A DNA stretch of 14,766 bases from SZUA-1377 sp964622255 (GCA_964622255.1 CAZUPK010000035.1:1-14766); one strand, 5' to 3'. Positions 6,614 to 13,915 are shown, counted from the first letter of the stretch. Program-made: numbers and translations. Notes: generated by a model from the sequence alone, not told the origin.

Positions 6614-8338
6614 TTGAAATATTTAATAAACTTTATAAAAGCTAAAGATGTAAAAAAAACAGAGATTTTTCCACATCTAAAGTGTAGCGAAGAAGAGGCA
6701 AAAATACTTCAATATATAGTAAAAAGTCATATTGAGGGAAGTGAAAGCTTGGTTCATATGGTTTTAAATGAGCTTTATACTGAAAATGAGTATGAATATA
6801 TAGAAAAACTTCCACTTATAAAAAATCTTTTGCATTTAGGTTGGCTTAGTATAAATAGTCTTTTTGAAACTAAAAGTATAGATGTTCCAACTCTTGAGCT
6901 TATAAACTCTTCAGTTACTTTAAGTCCTAGTTTTCAAAAGCTTTTGGAAGAGGGGAGTTTAGAGGTGGATTTACCAAAATTGACTGCATACAATGATCAC
7001 TTAGAATACCTAAGAGATCAATTTTCAAAAATAGAGATATATCAAAAGATAGCAACTATCAGAGAAAATTATTCCGATAACTCTCTTAACATAGATAGAT
7101 TAAAAAAGAGACTTAAGCTCTTAGAAAATCGTATAACCGAAAGAGTTGTAGCAACAAGTAACAAACTAACCGTAGAAGAACTTTTTAAAGAGTATAACTT
7201 AAAGCATAAAGAGCAGATAATATTTTTAGCACTCTTAAAAGAGGAGTATTCTTCAGAGCTTGATAGCTTAAGAGAGATGAACAATCTTATAAATCTTATA
7301 AGTGAAAATAACTATGAAAAGATAAAAAACCGCTCTCTTTTGGAAGAGGGTGCAACTTTGATAGAAAAAGAGATTATAGACTATGATGAAATGCTAACAG
7401 CTTTTGGAGGGGTTACAAGAAGTTTTTTTATTAAAGAGGATGTTTTGCAAAAGATTATGCATCCAAATAAAACTAAAAAGGTAAAAAAAGTAACTATCGA
7501 TAGTTTGATAAAAGAGCAGGATATTTTTGAGCTTGTTACTCCTAAAACTAATCTAAATGATGTTGTCTTAAACCAAAAAACAAGAGAGCTTTTAGATAGG
7601 GTTTTAAAGCAAGTTGATAAAAAGGTGGCAAAAAGATTAAAAGAGTGGGGAATAAAAACAAACTCAAATGTTGATGCTAAACTTATGTTTTATGGACCTC
7701 CGGGAACTGGAAAAACTATGACTGCTTACTCTTTGGCAAAGTCGCTAAAGAGAAAAGTTTTAAGTTTTGACTGCTCTAAAATCCTCTCAATGTATGTTGG
7801 TGAGAGTGAAAAAAATGTAAGAAAGATTTTTGATACTTACTATGAGCTTACTAAAAAAAGTAAATCACATCCCATACTTTTACTAAATGAAGCTGACCAA
7901 TTTTTAAGTAGTAGAAGTAGTGGTGGAAGTGGTGTAGAAAAGATGCATAACCAGATGCAAAATATCTTTTTAGAGCAGATAGAGAGATTTAGCGGTATTT
8001 TGATAGCTACAACAAACCTTTTAGAAACTATAGATTTGGCTTTTTCAAGAAGATTTGATTATAAGATAGAGTTTGCAAAACCAAATCTAAAACAAAGATA
8101 TGAATTATGGAAAAAGATGTTACCAAAAGTAGCACTTAATGGTAAAAATATAGATATTGAAAAATTATCAAATTTTGAACTTAGTGGTGGTCAAATAAGT
8201 GTAGTTATAAAAAATACAGCTATTAAAGTGGCAGTAAAAGATGAGCCAATATTTGAAACTGCAGATTTCTTAGAGGAGATAAACAGAGAGATAAAAGGGG
8301 CTTTTGGAGAAGAGAAGAAAATGGGGTTTAATTTTTAG
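6614..8338 (+). CDS. AAA-family ATPase with Asn-variant Walker B
   Basis: The 574-residue protein has an N-terminal region (about 1-300) that is Lys/Glu/Leu rich, mostly helical, and not recognised, followed by a C-terminal AAA module. In the module, Walker A is GPPGTGKT (361-368), the pore-loop-like stretch is SMYVGESEKNVRKIF (392-406), Walker B is ILLLNEADQF (421-430), sensor 1 is ATTN (465-468), candidate arginine fingers are in SRRFD (478-482) and the sensor 2 region has LSGGQI (523-528). Walker B has Asn425 where the magnesium-coordinating Asp normally sits; Glu426 is retained. The layout resembles AAA unfoldase/remodelling ATPases of the FtsH/spastin-like clade. The TTG start is chosen because aggaga (6600-6605) lies 8 nt upstream and the next in-frame ATG is about 48 codons in. 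It stands alone between alr and nuo; substrate and pathway are unknown. Confidence 0.85.
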   Translation: MKYLINFIKAKDVKKTEIFPHLKCSEEEAKILQYIVKSHIEGSESLVHMVLNELYTENEYEYIEKLPLIKNLLHLGWLSINSLFETKSIDVPTLELINSSVTLSPSFQKLLEEGSLEVDLPKLTAYNDHLEYLRDQFSKIEIYQKIATIRENYSDNSLNIDRLKKRLKLLENRITERVVATSNKLTVEELFKEYNLKHKEQIIFLALLKEEYSSELDSLREMNNLINLISENNYEKIKNRSLLEEGATLIEKEIIDYDEMLTAFGGVTRSFFIKEDVLQKIMHPNKTKKVKKVTIDSLIKEQDIFELVTPKTNLNDVVLNQKTRELLDRVLKQVDKKVAKRLKEWGIKTNSNVDAKLMFYGPPGTGKTMTAYSLAKSLKRKVLSFDCSKILSMYVGESEKNVRKIFDTYYELTKKSKSHPILLLNEADQFLSSRSSGGSGVEKMHNQMQNIFLEQIERFSGILIATTNLLETIDLAFSRRFDYKIEFAKPNLKQRYELWKKMLPKVALNGKNIDIEKLSNFELSGGQISVVIKNTAIKVAVKDEPIFETADFLEEINREIKGAFGEEKKMGFNF

Positions 8339-8350
8339 AGTAAAAGATGG

Positions 8351-8380
8351 TTGGGATTGGATTTGATATTATGATACAAT
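8351..8380 (+). promoter_or_regulatory. Candidate promoter upstream of the brnTA remnant
   Basis: TTGGGA (8351-8356) and TACAAT (8375-8380) are separated by 18 bp, with an overlapping TATGAT at 8370-8375. It lies just before the toxin-gene remnant and may be the promoter of the former toxin-antitoxin operon. Assigned by eye only. Confidence 0.3.
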
Positions 8381-8389
8381 GTGGGTTAA

Positions 8390-8452
8390 GAAGTGGCTAT
8401 GATTTTTGCACGAAGAGCAAGAAAAAAGGAGATTAAGCTTTATGAAAGCTAA
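8390..8452 (+). pseudogene. Remnant of a BrnT-type toxin gene (3' end only)
   Basis: After an in-frame TAA (8387-8389) the frame reads EVAMIFARRARKKEIKLYES and stops at 8450-8452. The stretch FARRARKKEIKLYE matches the conserved C-terminal end of BrnT ribonuclease toxins, which typically close with (I)SARxAxxxExxxYE. All upstream toxin sequence, including the N-terminal and catalytic parts, is missing, so no toxin can be made. The strong purine tract aaaaaaggag (8422-8431) inside it served as the ribosome site of the following antitoxin gene. The family assignment rests on this short motif together with the antitoxin-like start that overlaps it. Confidence 0.55.
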
Positions 8453-8489
8453 AGAATTTAATAAAATTTTTTTTGTTATAAACAGATAA
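8442..8489 (+). pseudogene. Remnant of a BrnA-type antitoxin gene (5' end only)
   Basis: The ATG at 8442 overlaps the toxin remnant's stop codon, as in intact brnTA operons, and is preceded by aaggag at 10 nt. It encodes MKAKEFNKIFFVINR and then TAA. The first residues, MKAKEF, match the typical BrnA opening MKAKEFD(K/E)(K)FD, but the similarity ends at a run of eight T (8467-8474) and the ribbon-helix-helix DNA-binding part is absent. Taken alone it would look like a 15-codon leader peptide; the match to the toxin remnant upstream makes a decayed antitoxin gene more likely. Confidence 0.5.
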
Positions 8490-8750
8490 TAAAACCAAGA
8501 AAATCTCCCTCGCAAAAACCTCTCTTAACTGTTACTAAAAGTAGCATTTGATATTTGTAATCTATATAATCACTTAAATACAGGGAAACATCCTATTTTT
8601 GGCTTAAAAAAATTAGTTACTATTTGTAACGAAAAAATAATTTTACTAACTCCTTTATAGAACTTATAAGAAAAATGAATGTAAAATTATAGGCACAACG
8701 AGGTATTATAAAAAGTAATATTTGTATTTAAAAAAAATTAAAGGAAGAGT
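8490..8750. other. AT-rich leader and intergenic region upstream of nuoA
   Basis: No open reading frame with a ribosome site and no RNA gene is recognisable in these 261 bp. They include a dyad at 8616-8630, a polypyrimidine patch (ctctctt-like) near 8520, and several TAAAAT/TATTAT/TAATAT hexamers at 8682-8725 that could act as -10 boxes for the nuo operon; I cannot choose among them. The nuoA ribosome site aaggaag ends the region (8741-8747). Confidence 0.4.
8616..8630. promoter_or_regulatory. Inverted repeat GTTAC-N5-GTAAC upstream of nuoA
   Basis: GTTAC (8616-8620), the 5-bp spacer tattt and GTAAC (8626-8630) form a perfect dyad about 120 bp before nuoA. It could be an operator for a dimeric regulator or a small hairpin; no U-rich tract follows directly, so it is not a good terminator. 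The spacing is similar to CRP/FNR-type sites but the half-site does not match a consensus I can name. Confidence 0.3.
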
Positions 8751-9140
8751 ATGGAAAGTATGGCAAGTTTGCACCCCTATTTTGGTGCATTTGTATTTTT
8801 TGTTTTGACATTTTTTTCTTTCTTTATGACTACAAACATTGCAAGGTTTGTTAGTAGAAAGTTGGCAAGACTAGACAATGAAAAGTTAAAGCTAAGTATC
8901 TATGAGTGTGGTCCTGAAGTTAGTAGGCAACCAAATAAGATTTCTTCTCAGTTTTATCTGTTTTCACTTTTATTTATACTTTTTGATGTAGAGATAATCT
9001 TTATGTTTCCGTGGGCTATAGATTTTAAAGTTCTTGGAATATTTGGTTTTGCAGAGATGATTATATTTATAGTGTTACTTGCTATCGGATTTATATATGC
9101 ATGGAAAAAAGGAGCATTGCAATGGCACAGCATAAAGTAA
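8751..9140 (+). CDS. nuoA: NADH-quinone oxidoreductase subunit A (complex I)
   Basis: NuoA is a small membrane subunit at the junction between the peripheral arm and the proton-pumping arm of complex I. The 129 residues contain three hydrophobic segments (about 10-30, 66-88 and 96-117) and the family signature YECG (51-54) in the loop, FDVE (78-81) and FPWA (86-89). The cysteine of YECG lies in the flexible loop near the quinone cavity in known structures. The start at 8751 follows aagga by 5 nt; a second ATG at 8760 is possible but too far from that site. It opens the operon, and its last 19 bp overlap nuoB. Confidence 0.95.
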   Translation: MESMASLHPYFGAFVFFVLTFFSFFMTTNIARFVSRKLARLDNEKLKLSIYECGPEVSRQPNKISSQFYLFSLLFILFDVEIIFMFPWAIDFKVLGIFGFAEMIIFIVLLAIGFIYAWKKGALQWHSIK

Positions 9141-9631
9141 ACTATATGGCAGATGGTGGTTTGCCGGTGGCTCTAACCACTGTTGATAAACTAGTTCAGT
9201 GGGGTAGAAGTAACTCGCTTTGGGCTTTAACTTATGGCTTGGCTTGTTGTGCTATCGAGATGATGGCATCAGGGGCTAGTAGATATGATTTTGATAGATT
9301 TGGAACTATATTTAGGGCTAGTCCAAGACAAGCAGATGTTATGGTAGTTGCGGGAACTTTGACAAAAAAACATGCTCAGTTTATAAGAAGACTATATGAC
9401 CAGATGAGTGAACCAAAATGGGTTATAAGTATGGGAAGTTGTGCAAATACCGGTGGTATGTTTAACACTTATGCAACGGTTCAAGGAGTAGATAGGATAA
9501 TCCCTGTTGATATATATCTTCCAGGATGTGCTCCAAGACCTGAGACACTGCAGTATGCAGTTATGATGCTACAAAAAAAGATACGAAAGCAGAGTGCTTT
9601 CCAAAAACTAAAACCTAAAAGGTTGGTATGA
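9122..9631 (+). CDS. nuoB: NADH-quinone oxidoreductase subunit B (N2 cluster)
   Basis: NuoB binds the terminal 4Fe-4S cluster N2, which passes electrons to quinone. The four ligands are visible: the tandem pair in GLACCAIEMM (Cys42, Cys43), GSCANTGG (Cys107) and PGCAPRPE (Cys136), numbering from the chosen start. I chose the ATG at 9122 (169 residues) because aaaaggag (9107-9114) sits 7 nt upstream. An in-frame ATG at 9101 would add seven residues that are antisense-free nuoA coding sequence and would place the ribosome site inside the gene. It overlaps nuoA by 19 bp and ends in an ATGA overlap with nuoC. The subunit looks complete and functional. Confidence 0.96.
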   Translation: MAQHKVNYMADGGLPVALTTVDKLVQWGRSNSLWALTYGLACCAIEMMASGASRYDFDRFGTIFRASPRQADVMVVAGTLTKKHAQFIRRLYDQMSEPKWVISMGSCANTGGMFNTYATVQGVDRIIPVDIYLPGCAPRPETLQYAVMMLQKKIRKQSAFQKLKPKRLV

Positions 9632-10434
9632 TGAGACAGTATCAAAACAGACAAAATGCTCAAGCTAAAACTTATAGTAAAGATAGATTTTATGTAGCTC
9701 CTTGGATACCGAAAGAGGATGTAAAAAGTGATAAGGTTTTTAGCAAAGACTTAGAAGCTATAAAAAAGAAAGCAAAAGTAAAAGAAGCTTATATCCAAAG
9801 GGGACAGTTAGTTGTTATTTTGGAAAATCGCCGTGATATATTGAAGGTTGCAAAACTTTTTAAAGAGAGACTAACTTATACTCAACTTAGTGAGTTAAGT
9901 GCTTGTGATTTTTTGGATACAAGAGGAGTTTTTGAAGTTTTTTATCAGTTTTTATCTATGGATAAAAGAAAAAGAGTAAGAGTTAAATATGAGATAGAAG
10001 ATGGACAAGCGATAGACAGTTTGTATGATATATATAAAAGTGCTGATTGGGCTGAGAGAGAGATGTATGATATGTTCGGTATTGTAGCAAATGGGCATCC
10101 GAACTTAAAAAGAATTCTTATGCCGGATGATTGGAGTGGGCATCCACTTAGAAAATCTTATCCTCTTCAGGGTGACGAAGATGCACAGTGGTATGAGATA
10201 GATAGAATCTTTGGAAAAGAGTATAGAGATGTAGTAGGACCTGAGATAAGAGATACAAAAAAAGTTGATGAAGATGATACTGAACACTTTGCAAGGGTAG
10301 GATATGAAGTTCCTCGTGGAGCAAATCCGAAAGAGGTTGATGAAAATTTCAAAGAGTTCCAAGAAAAAGGTGGAGTTCCATTTGTAACGAGATTTAGCAA
10401 GAAAAATCAAAAAATATTATCGGATAGGAAGTAA
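9628..10434 (+). CDS. nuoC: NADH-quinone oxidoreductase subunit C (30 kDa)
   Basis: NuoC is a peripheral-arm subunit that packs against NuoD near the quinone site. In the 268 residues the family signature is clear: WAEREMYDMFGI (141-152), GHPNLKRIL (156-164) and GHPLRKSYPL (171-180). It is a separate protein here, not fused to NuoD as in E. coli. The N-terminal 40 residues are charged, and the C-terminal 70 form an extended Asp/Glu/Lys-rich tail beyond the core. The ATG at 9628 shares ATGA with the nuoB stop and has aaaagg 5 nt upstream; the next codon is also ATG and could be used. Confidence 0.95.
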   Translation: MMRQYQNRQNAQAKTYSKDRFYVAPWIPKEDVKSDKVFSKDLEAIKKKAKVKEAYIQRGQLVVILENRRDILKVAKLFKERLTYTQLSELSACDFLDTRGVFEVFYQFLSMDKRKRVRVKYEIEDGQAIDSLYDIYKSADWAEREMYDMFGIVANGHPNLKRILMPDDWSGHPLRKSYPLQGDEDAQWYEIDRIFGKEYRDVVGPEIRDTKKVDEDDTEHFARVGYEVPRGANPKEVDENFKEFQEKGGVPFVTRFSKKNQKILSDRK

Positions 10435-10437
10435 CTT

Positions 10438-11670
10438 ATGCAAACACCAAATAGATTAAGTCCGTTTTATGAAAACTTAACTTTCGAAAGAGATGACAAT
10501 ACGATGATAATCAACTTCGGTCCTCAACATCCATCTGCTCACGGACAGTTAAGGCTTATTTTAGAGTTAGATGGTGAGCAAGTTGTAAAGGCAGTTCCTG
10601 ATATTGGTTATCTTCATAGAGGTATGGAGAAGATGGCTGAAAATATGATTTACAATGAATTTCTTCCTACTACTGATAGGATGGATTATATAGCGGCTAC
10701 TTCAAACAATTATGGTTATGCTTTAGCAGTTGAGAGACTCTTAGGTATAGAAGATAAAGTTCCAAGAAGAGCAAAAGTTATAAGAACTATGCTTTTAGAG
10801 TTAAACAGGATTATCTCTCACCTTTTTTGGTTAGCAACACATGCCCTTGATGTTGGTGCTATGAGTATCTTTCTTTATTGTTTTAGAGAAAGGGAATTTG
10901 CTATGGACCTTATGGAGGAATATTGTGGAGCAAGACTTACTCACAGTGCAGTTAGGATAGGTGGAGTTCCACTTGATCTTCCTGATGGTTGGCTAGAGAA
11001 AATAAAGGCTTATATAACAAAGCTTCCAAGTGATATAGCAGATTATGAAGCACTTTTAAAAGAAAACAGAATCTGGAAGATGAGGTTAGAGCATGTTGGT
11101 AAACTAACAGCTGAACAAGCTATAAGTTGGGGATGTAGTGGACCTACTCTAAGAGGAAGCGGAGTTGCTTGGGATATAAGAAAAGAGGAGCCTTATGAGC
11201 TTTACGATGAGTTAGAGTTCAAAGTTCCAGTAAGTGATACAAATGACAGTTACGGAAGATATAGACTCTATATGGAAGAGATGAGACAATCTATAAAAAT
11301 CATAGAACAGTTGATTCCTATGTATAAAGAGACTTCACCTGAACTTATGGCAAAAGTGCCTGAGTATATTTCTGCATCAAAAGAAAATATTATGACAGAT
11401 AACTTTGCTCTTATGCAACACTTTGTTTTAGTAACTCAAGGTATGAAACCTCCGGTTGGAGAAGTTTATGTTGCAACAGAGTCTCCAAAGGGAGAGTTGG
11501 GTTTTTATATAAATTCTCAAGGCGAGTCATATCCTCACAGAATAAAACTAAGAGCTCCAAGTTTCTGGCATACAAGTGTTTTACAAGAGCTATTGGTTGG
11601 ATGCTATATCGCAGATGTTGTTACTATTATCGGTAACTTAAATATAGTTTTTGGTGAAATCGATAGATAG
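10438..11670 (+). CDS. nuoD: NADH-quinone oxidoreductase subunit D (49 kDa)
   Basis: NuoD forms much of the quinone-binding cavity of complex I and descends from the large subunit of NiFe hydrogenases. The 410 residues show FGPQHPSAHG (27-36), GYLHRGMEK (57-65), the loop DRMDYIA with Tyr84, and the C-terminal IIGNLNIVFGEIDR ending that replaces the hydrogenase Ni ligands. His31/His35 and Tyr84 correspond to the quinone headgroup residues known from other complexes I. The full family length is present. The ribosome site taggaag lies in the last codons of nuoC, 3 bp before which the two genes are separated, so the two are probably co-translated. Confidence 0.97.
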   Translation: MQTPNRLSPFYENLTFERDDNTMIINFGPQHPSAHGQLRLILELDGEQVVKAVPDIGYLHRGMEKMAENMIYNEFLPTTDRMDYIAATSNNYGYALAVERLLGIEDKVPRRAKVIRTMLLELNRIISHLFWLATHALDVGAMSIFLYCFREREFAMDLMEEYCGARLTHSAVRIGGVPLDLPDGWLEKIKAYITKLPSDIADYEALLKENRIWKMRLEHVGKLTAEQAISWGCSGPTLRGSGVAWDIRKEEPYELYDELEFKVPVSDTNDSYGRYRLYMEEMRQSIKIIEQLIPMYKETSPELMAKVPEYISASKENIMTDNFALMQHFVLVTQGMKPPVGEVYVATESPKGELGFYINSQGESYPHRIKLRAPSFWHTSVLQELLVGCYIADVVTIIGNLNIVFGEIDR

Positions 11671-11680
11671 GGGATAAAAG

Positions 11681-11917
11681 ATGCAAAGATATGATTTGAG
11701 AAATTATAAAGATGAAGCTCTTTATAAAAGAATGTTGGAAGTTATGGACAAAGAGATAAAACCAAATGAAGTTTGTATCTTTTTGTTTGAAATAGGTGAT
11801 TTTTCTCCTATCCAAAAGAGTTTTGATACGATGAAAAATGCAGGACACGAAGTAAAAAACTCACTAAAGTTTAACGAGTTTGATTGGACTTTAGTGGTAA
11901 AAAGGAAAGCATCTTGA
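11681..11917 (+). CDS. NuoE-position protein, reduced and lacking Fe-S ligands
   Basis: This 78-residue protein occupies the nuoE place between nuoD and the nuoF-position gene. It resembles the small proteins found there in Helicobacter (HP1264) and Campylobacter (Cj1575c). Canonical NuoE is about 160 residues and binds the N1a 2Fe-2S cluster through four cysteines. Here there is one Cys only (Cys32), so no such cluster can form. Visible features are an N-terminal helix (5-25), a central strand VCIFLFEIGDF (31-41) and a C-terminal strand FDWTLVVKRK (67-76), suggesting a small alpha/beta fold. The ribosome site agggga lies 7 nt before the ATG, 10 bp after nuoD. The last codon overlaps the TTG start of the next gene. 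It is likely an accessory or docking subunit of the input module; this is inference from position. Confidence 0.82.
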   Translation: MQRYDLRNYKDEALYKRMLEVMDKEIKPNEVCIFLFEIGDFSPIQKSFDTMKNAGHEVKNSLKFNEFDWTLVVKRKAS

Positions 11918-13914
11918 GTAAAGTTCTTTTTTCTACTTGGCAAAATGAGTTTATAGATAACAGAGGTAAGGATAAAGAGGAGTGGAGTGAGTCTGCTTTT
12001 AAGGTGCCATCAACCTATGAGAATGGAAAAGATAGTAAAATCTTTATGGGATGGGATGGCTTAGTTATATTTGATGAGAGTGCAGATGTTATAAAAGCAG
12101 CCACTATGTATGCAGCTCAATATCAAGAGTATAGTGAAGCTTGTGGAAGATGTGCTCCGGGAAGATGGGGAGGAAGAATCCTTTACGATCTTTTTGACAA
12201 AATGGCTCGTGGAGAGGGAAGCCAAGCGGATGTTGAGCATCTAAAAGAGATAGCAGATACTATGCAAAAAACTAGTAAGTGTGAGATAGGAAGAACTGTC
12301 CCTAAACCACTTTTAGATGTTTTAGAGCATTTTAAAGATGATATAGATGATTTGATAAAAAATAAAAAGCCATCAAGAGGTTATGATAACAAAGATGTAA
12401 AATATATAGCAAAAATAACAGCTCCTTGTATGGATGCTTGTCCAGATCATGTCGATATACCTTCATACATAGAGGGGGTTAGAGATCTACAGTTTATAAA
12501 TAGTTTAAAAGCTACAAAACAGACTATGCCATTGGCTCATACTTGTGGTAGGGTTTGTCCTCATCCTTGCGAAGATGCTTGTAGAAGAGCAAATCTTGAT
12601 GAGGCAGTTTCCATTATGGAGCTTAAAAGGATAGGTGCGGATTATGAAACAGATCGTGGACTTGACTTTAACTATCCAAAAGAGCAGAAACCTTTAAATG
12701 GCAAAAAGGTAGCGATAGTAGGAGCTGGACCAGCTGGACTTACTGGAGCATACTACTTAGCACTGGAGGGTGTTGCTTGTGATGTTTATGATGAACTTCC
12801 GGTTTTAGGTGGAGAGGTTGCAGTTGGAGTTCCTGAGTATAGGATGCCTTATGATAAGTATTATAAAGATATAGAAGCTATAAAAGCTTTAAAAGGTGTA
12901 AACTTCATACTAAATACAAGAGTGACAGCGGATATGCTTAGAAAATTTGAAAAAGAGTATGATGCTATACTTTTGGCTTCTGGAACAAGGATATCTAAAA
13001 AAGTTAGAGCTAAAAATGAAAGAGAAGAGATAAAGGGGTATTGGCCTGCTATAAAATTTTTGGATGAGATAAATCTAAATGTAAAATGGAACCTTTGTCC
13101 GCCGGTTGATTTAGCAGGGAAAACTGTAGTTTGTGTTGGTGGTGGATTTACCTCTATGGATGTTGTAAGATGTGCTGTTAGAGCAGGTGCAAAAAAAGTT
13201 ATTATGCTTTATAGAAGAGACGAAAAAACTATCATCAAAAATACTTCCTATGAAGAGTATCACGAAGCAGTAGAAGAGGGTGTTGAGTTTATATTTCACT
13301 CAGCAGTAGAAGAGATAATCGATGAAAATGATGTATTGAAAAAACTAAAGGTAAATAAATTTGAGCTTGTTCCAGATCCAAATGGTGGAAGGGCTAAACT
13401 TGTTAAAATAGAGGGAGCGGACTTTGAGATAGAGTGTGACTACCTAATTCCTGCAGTTTCTCAAGATGCAGAGCTTAGTTATATCCCAAAAGAGTGGGAG
13501 CTTGAGATGACAAGTTGGAGAACTTTGCAAACAGATGGAAAAACTTATCAAACAAGCAGACCTGGAGTTTTTGCGGCTGGGGATTGTGAATATGGTCCGA
13601 TGACTATTGTAAATGCAGTCGGTCAAGCAAAAAGGGCGGCTAGTTGTATAAAGAGATTTGTAACAGAGGGTAAAGTTTATTTAAGTGATGAAGAGATTAT
13701 GGAAGATCATCTAAAAAGACTGAAAGTTTATAATAAAAACGAGGAGATAACAGGCTGGATGAGGGGGCTTCCAAGAGAGGTTAGTGAAAAACTTCCAGCT
13801 AAGAGTAGAAGGCATACTCAAGAAGAGGTAAATCTAGGTCTTACTATTTCACAAGCAGTTAATGAAGCGAGTAGATGTATGAGATGTTATTATATAGCAA
13901 TGGTGGTGGTGTAG
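11914..13914 (+). CDS. NuoF-position FAD/NAD(P)H oxidoreductase: NuoF-C-terminus-like plus GltD/NfnB-like fusion
   Basis: This 666-residue protein sits in the nuoF slot but lacks the NuoF Rossmann domain with the GRGGAGFP-type NADH/FMN motif. Residues about 65-150 resemble the NuoF C-terminus: EACGRCAPGRWGG, MARGEGS and KCEIGR. This would be the N3 4Fe-4S site, but the third cysteine of CxxCxxC is Gly83; Cys77, Cys80 and Cys123 remain. From about 165 it matches glutamate synthase small subunit/NfnB: cysteines 172, 176, 211, 215, 219 and 223 in a GltD-type 4Fe-4S domain, FAD motif GAGPAG (270-275), second nucleotide motif GGGFTSMD (409-416) followed by YRRDE, and FAD motif AAGDC (554-558). It ends in CMRC (655-658). 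The TTG at 11914 is preferred because aaggaaa lies 5 nt upstream and it overlaps the previous TGA. It probably feeds electrons from NAD(P)H or a carrier into NuoG. Confidence 0.85.
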   Translation: MSKVLFSTWQNEFIDNRGKDKEEWSESAFKVPSTYENGKDSKIFMGWDGLVIFDESADVIKAATMYAAQYQEYSEACGRCAPGRWGGRILYDLFDKMARGEGSQADVEHLKEIADTMQKTSKCEIGRTVPKPLLDVLEHFKDDIDDLIKNKKPSRGYDNKDVKYIAKITAPCMDACPDHVDIPSYIEGVRDLQFINSLKATKQTMPLAHTCGRVCPHPCEDACRRANLDEAVSIMELKRIGADYETDRGLDFNYPKEQKPLNGKKVAIVGAGPAGLTGAYYLALEGVACDVYDELPVLGGEVAVGVPEYRMPYDKYYKDIEAIKALKGVNFILNTRVTADMLRKFEKEYDAILLASGTRISKKVRAKNEREEIKGYWPAIKFLDEINLNVKWNLCPPVDLAGKTVVCVGGGFTSMDVVRCAVRAGAKKVIMLYRRDEKTIIKNTSYEEYHEAVEEGVEFIFHSAVEEIIDENDVLKKLKVNKFELVPDPNGGRAKLVKIEGADFEIECDYLIPAVSQDAELSYIPKEWELEMTSWRTLQTDGKTYQTSRPGVFAAGDCEYGPMTIVNAVGQAKRAASCIKRFVTEGKVYLSDEEIMEDHLKRLKVYNKNEEITGWMRGLPREVSEKLPAKSRRHTQEEVNLGLTISQAVNEASRCMRCYYIAMVVV

Positions 13915-13915
13915 T

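Noticed and set aside
6667..6675. TTTTCCACA, a possible DnaA box variant
   Set aside because: It falls inside the AAA ATPase coding sequence, encodes ordinary residues there and has no companion sites.
8490..8750. Possible riboswitch, tRNA or CRISPR repeat in the nuo leader
   Set aside because: No cloverleaf, conserved aptamer-like core or regularly spaced repeat could be recognised; only the short dyad at 8616-8630 stands out.
9101..9121. Earlier in-frame ATG for nuoB
   Set aside because: The ribosome site aaaaggag lies after it and fits the ATG at 9122; the extra residues are not part of the family N-terminus.
10105..10410. Overlapping minus-strand frames opposite nuoC
   Set aside because: They are antisense to a conserved complex I subunit, have no start signals, and their composition mirrors nuoC codon usage.
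11884..11913. Earlier TTG start for the nuoF-position gene
   Set aside because: It lies well inside the preceding gene without a ribosome site; the TTG at 11914 has aaggaaa at 5 nt and overlaps the upstream stop codon.
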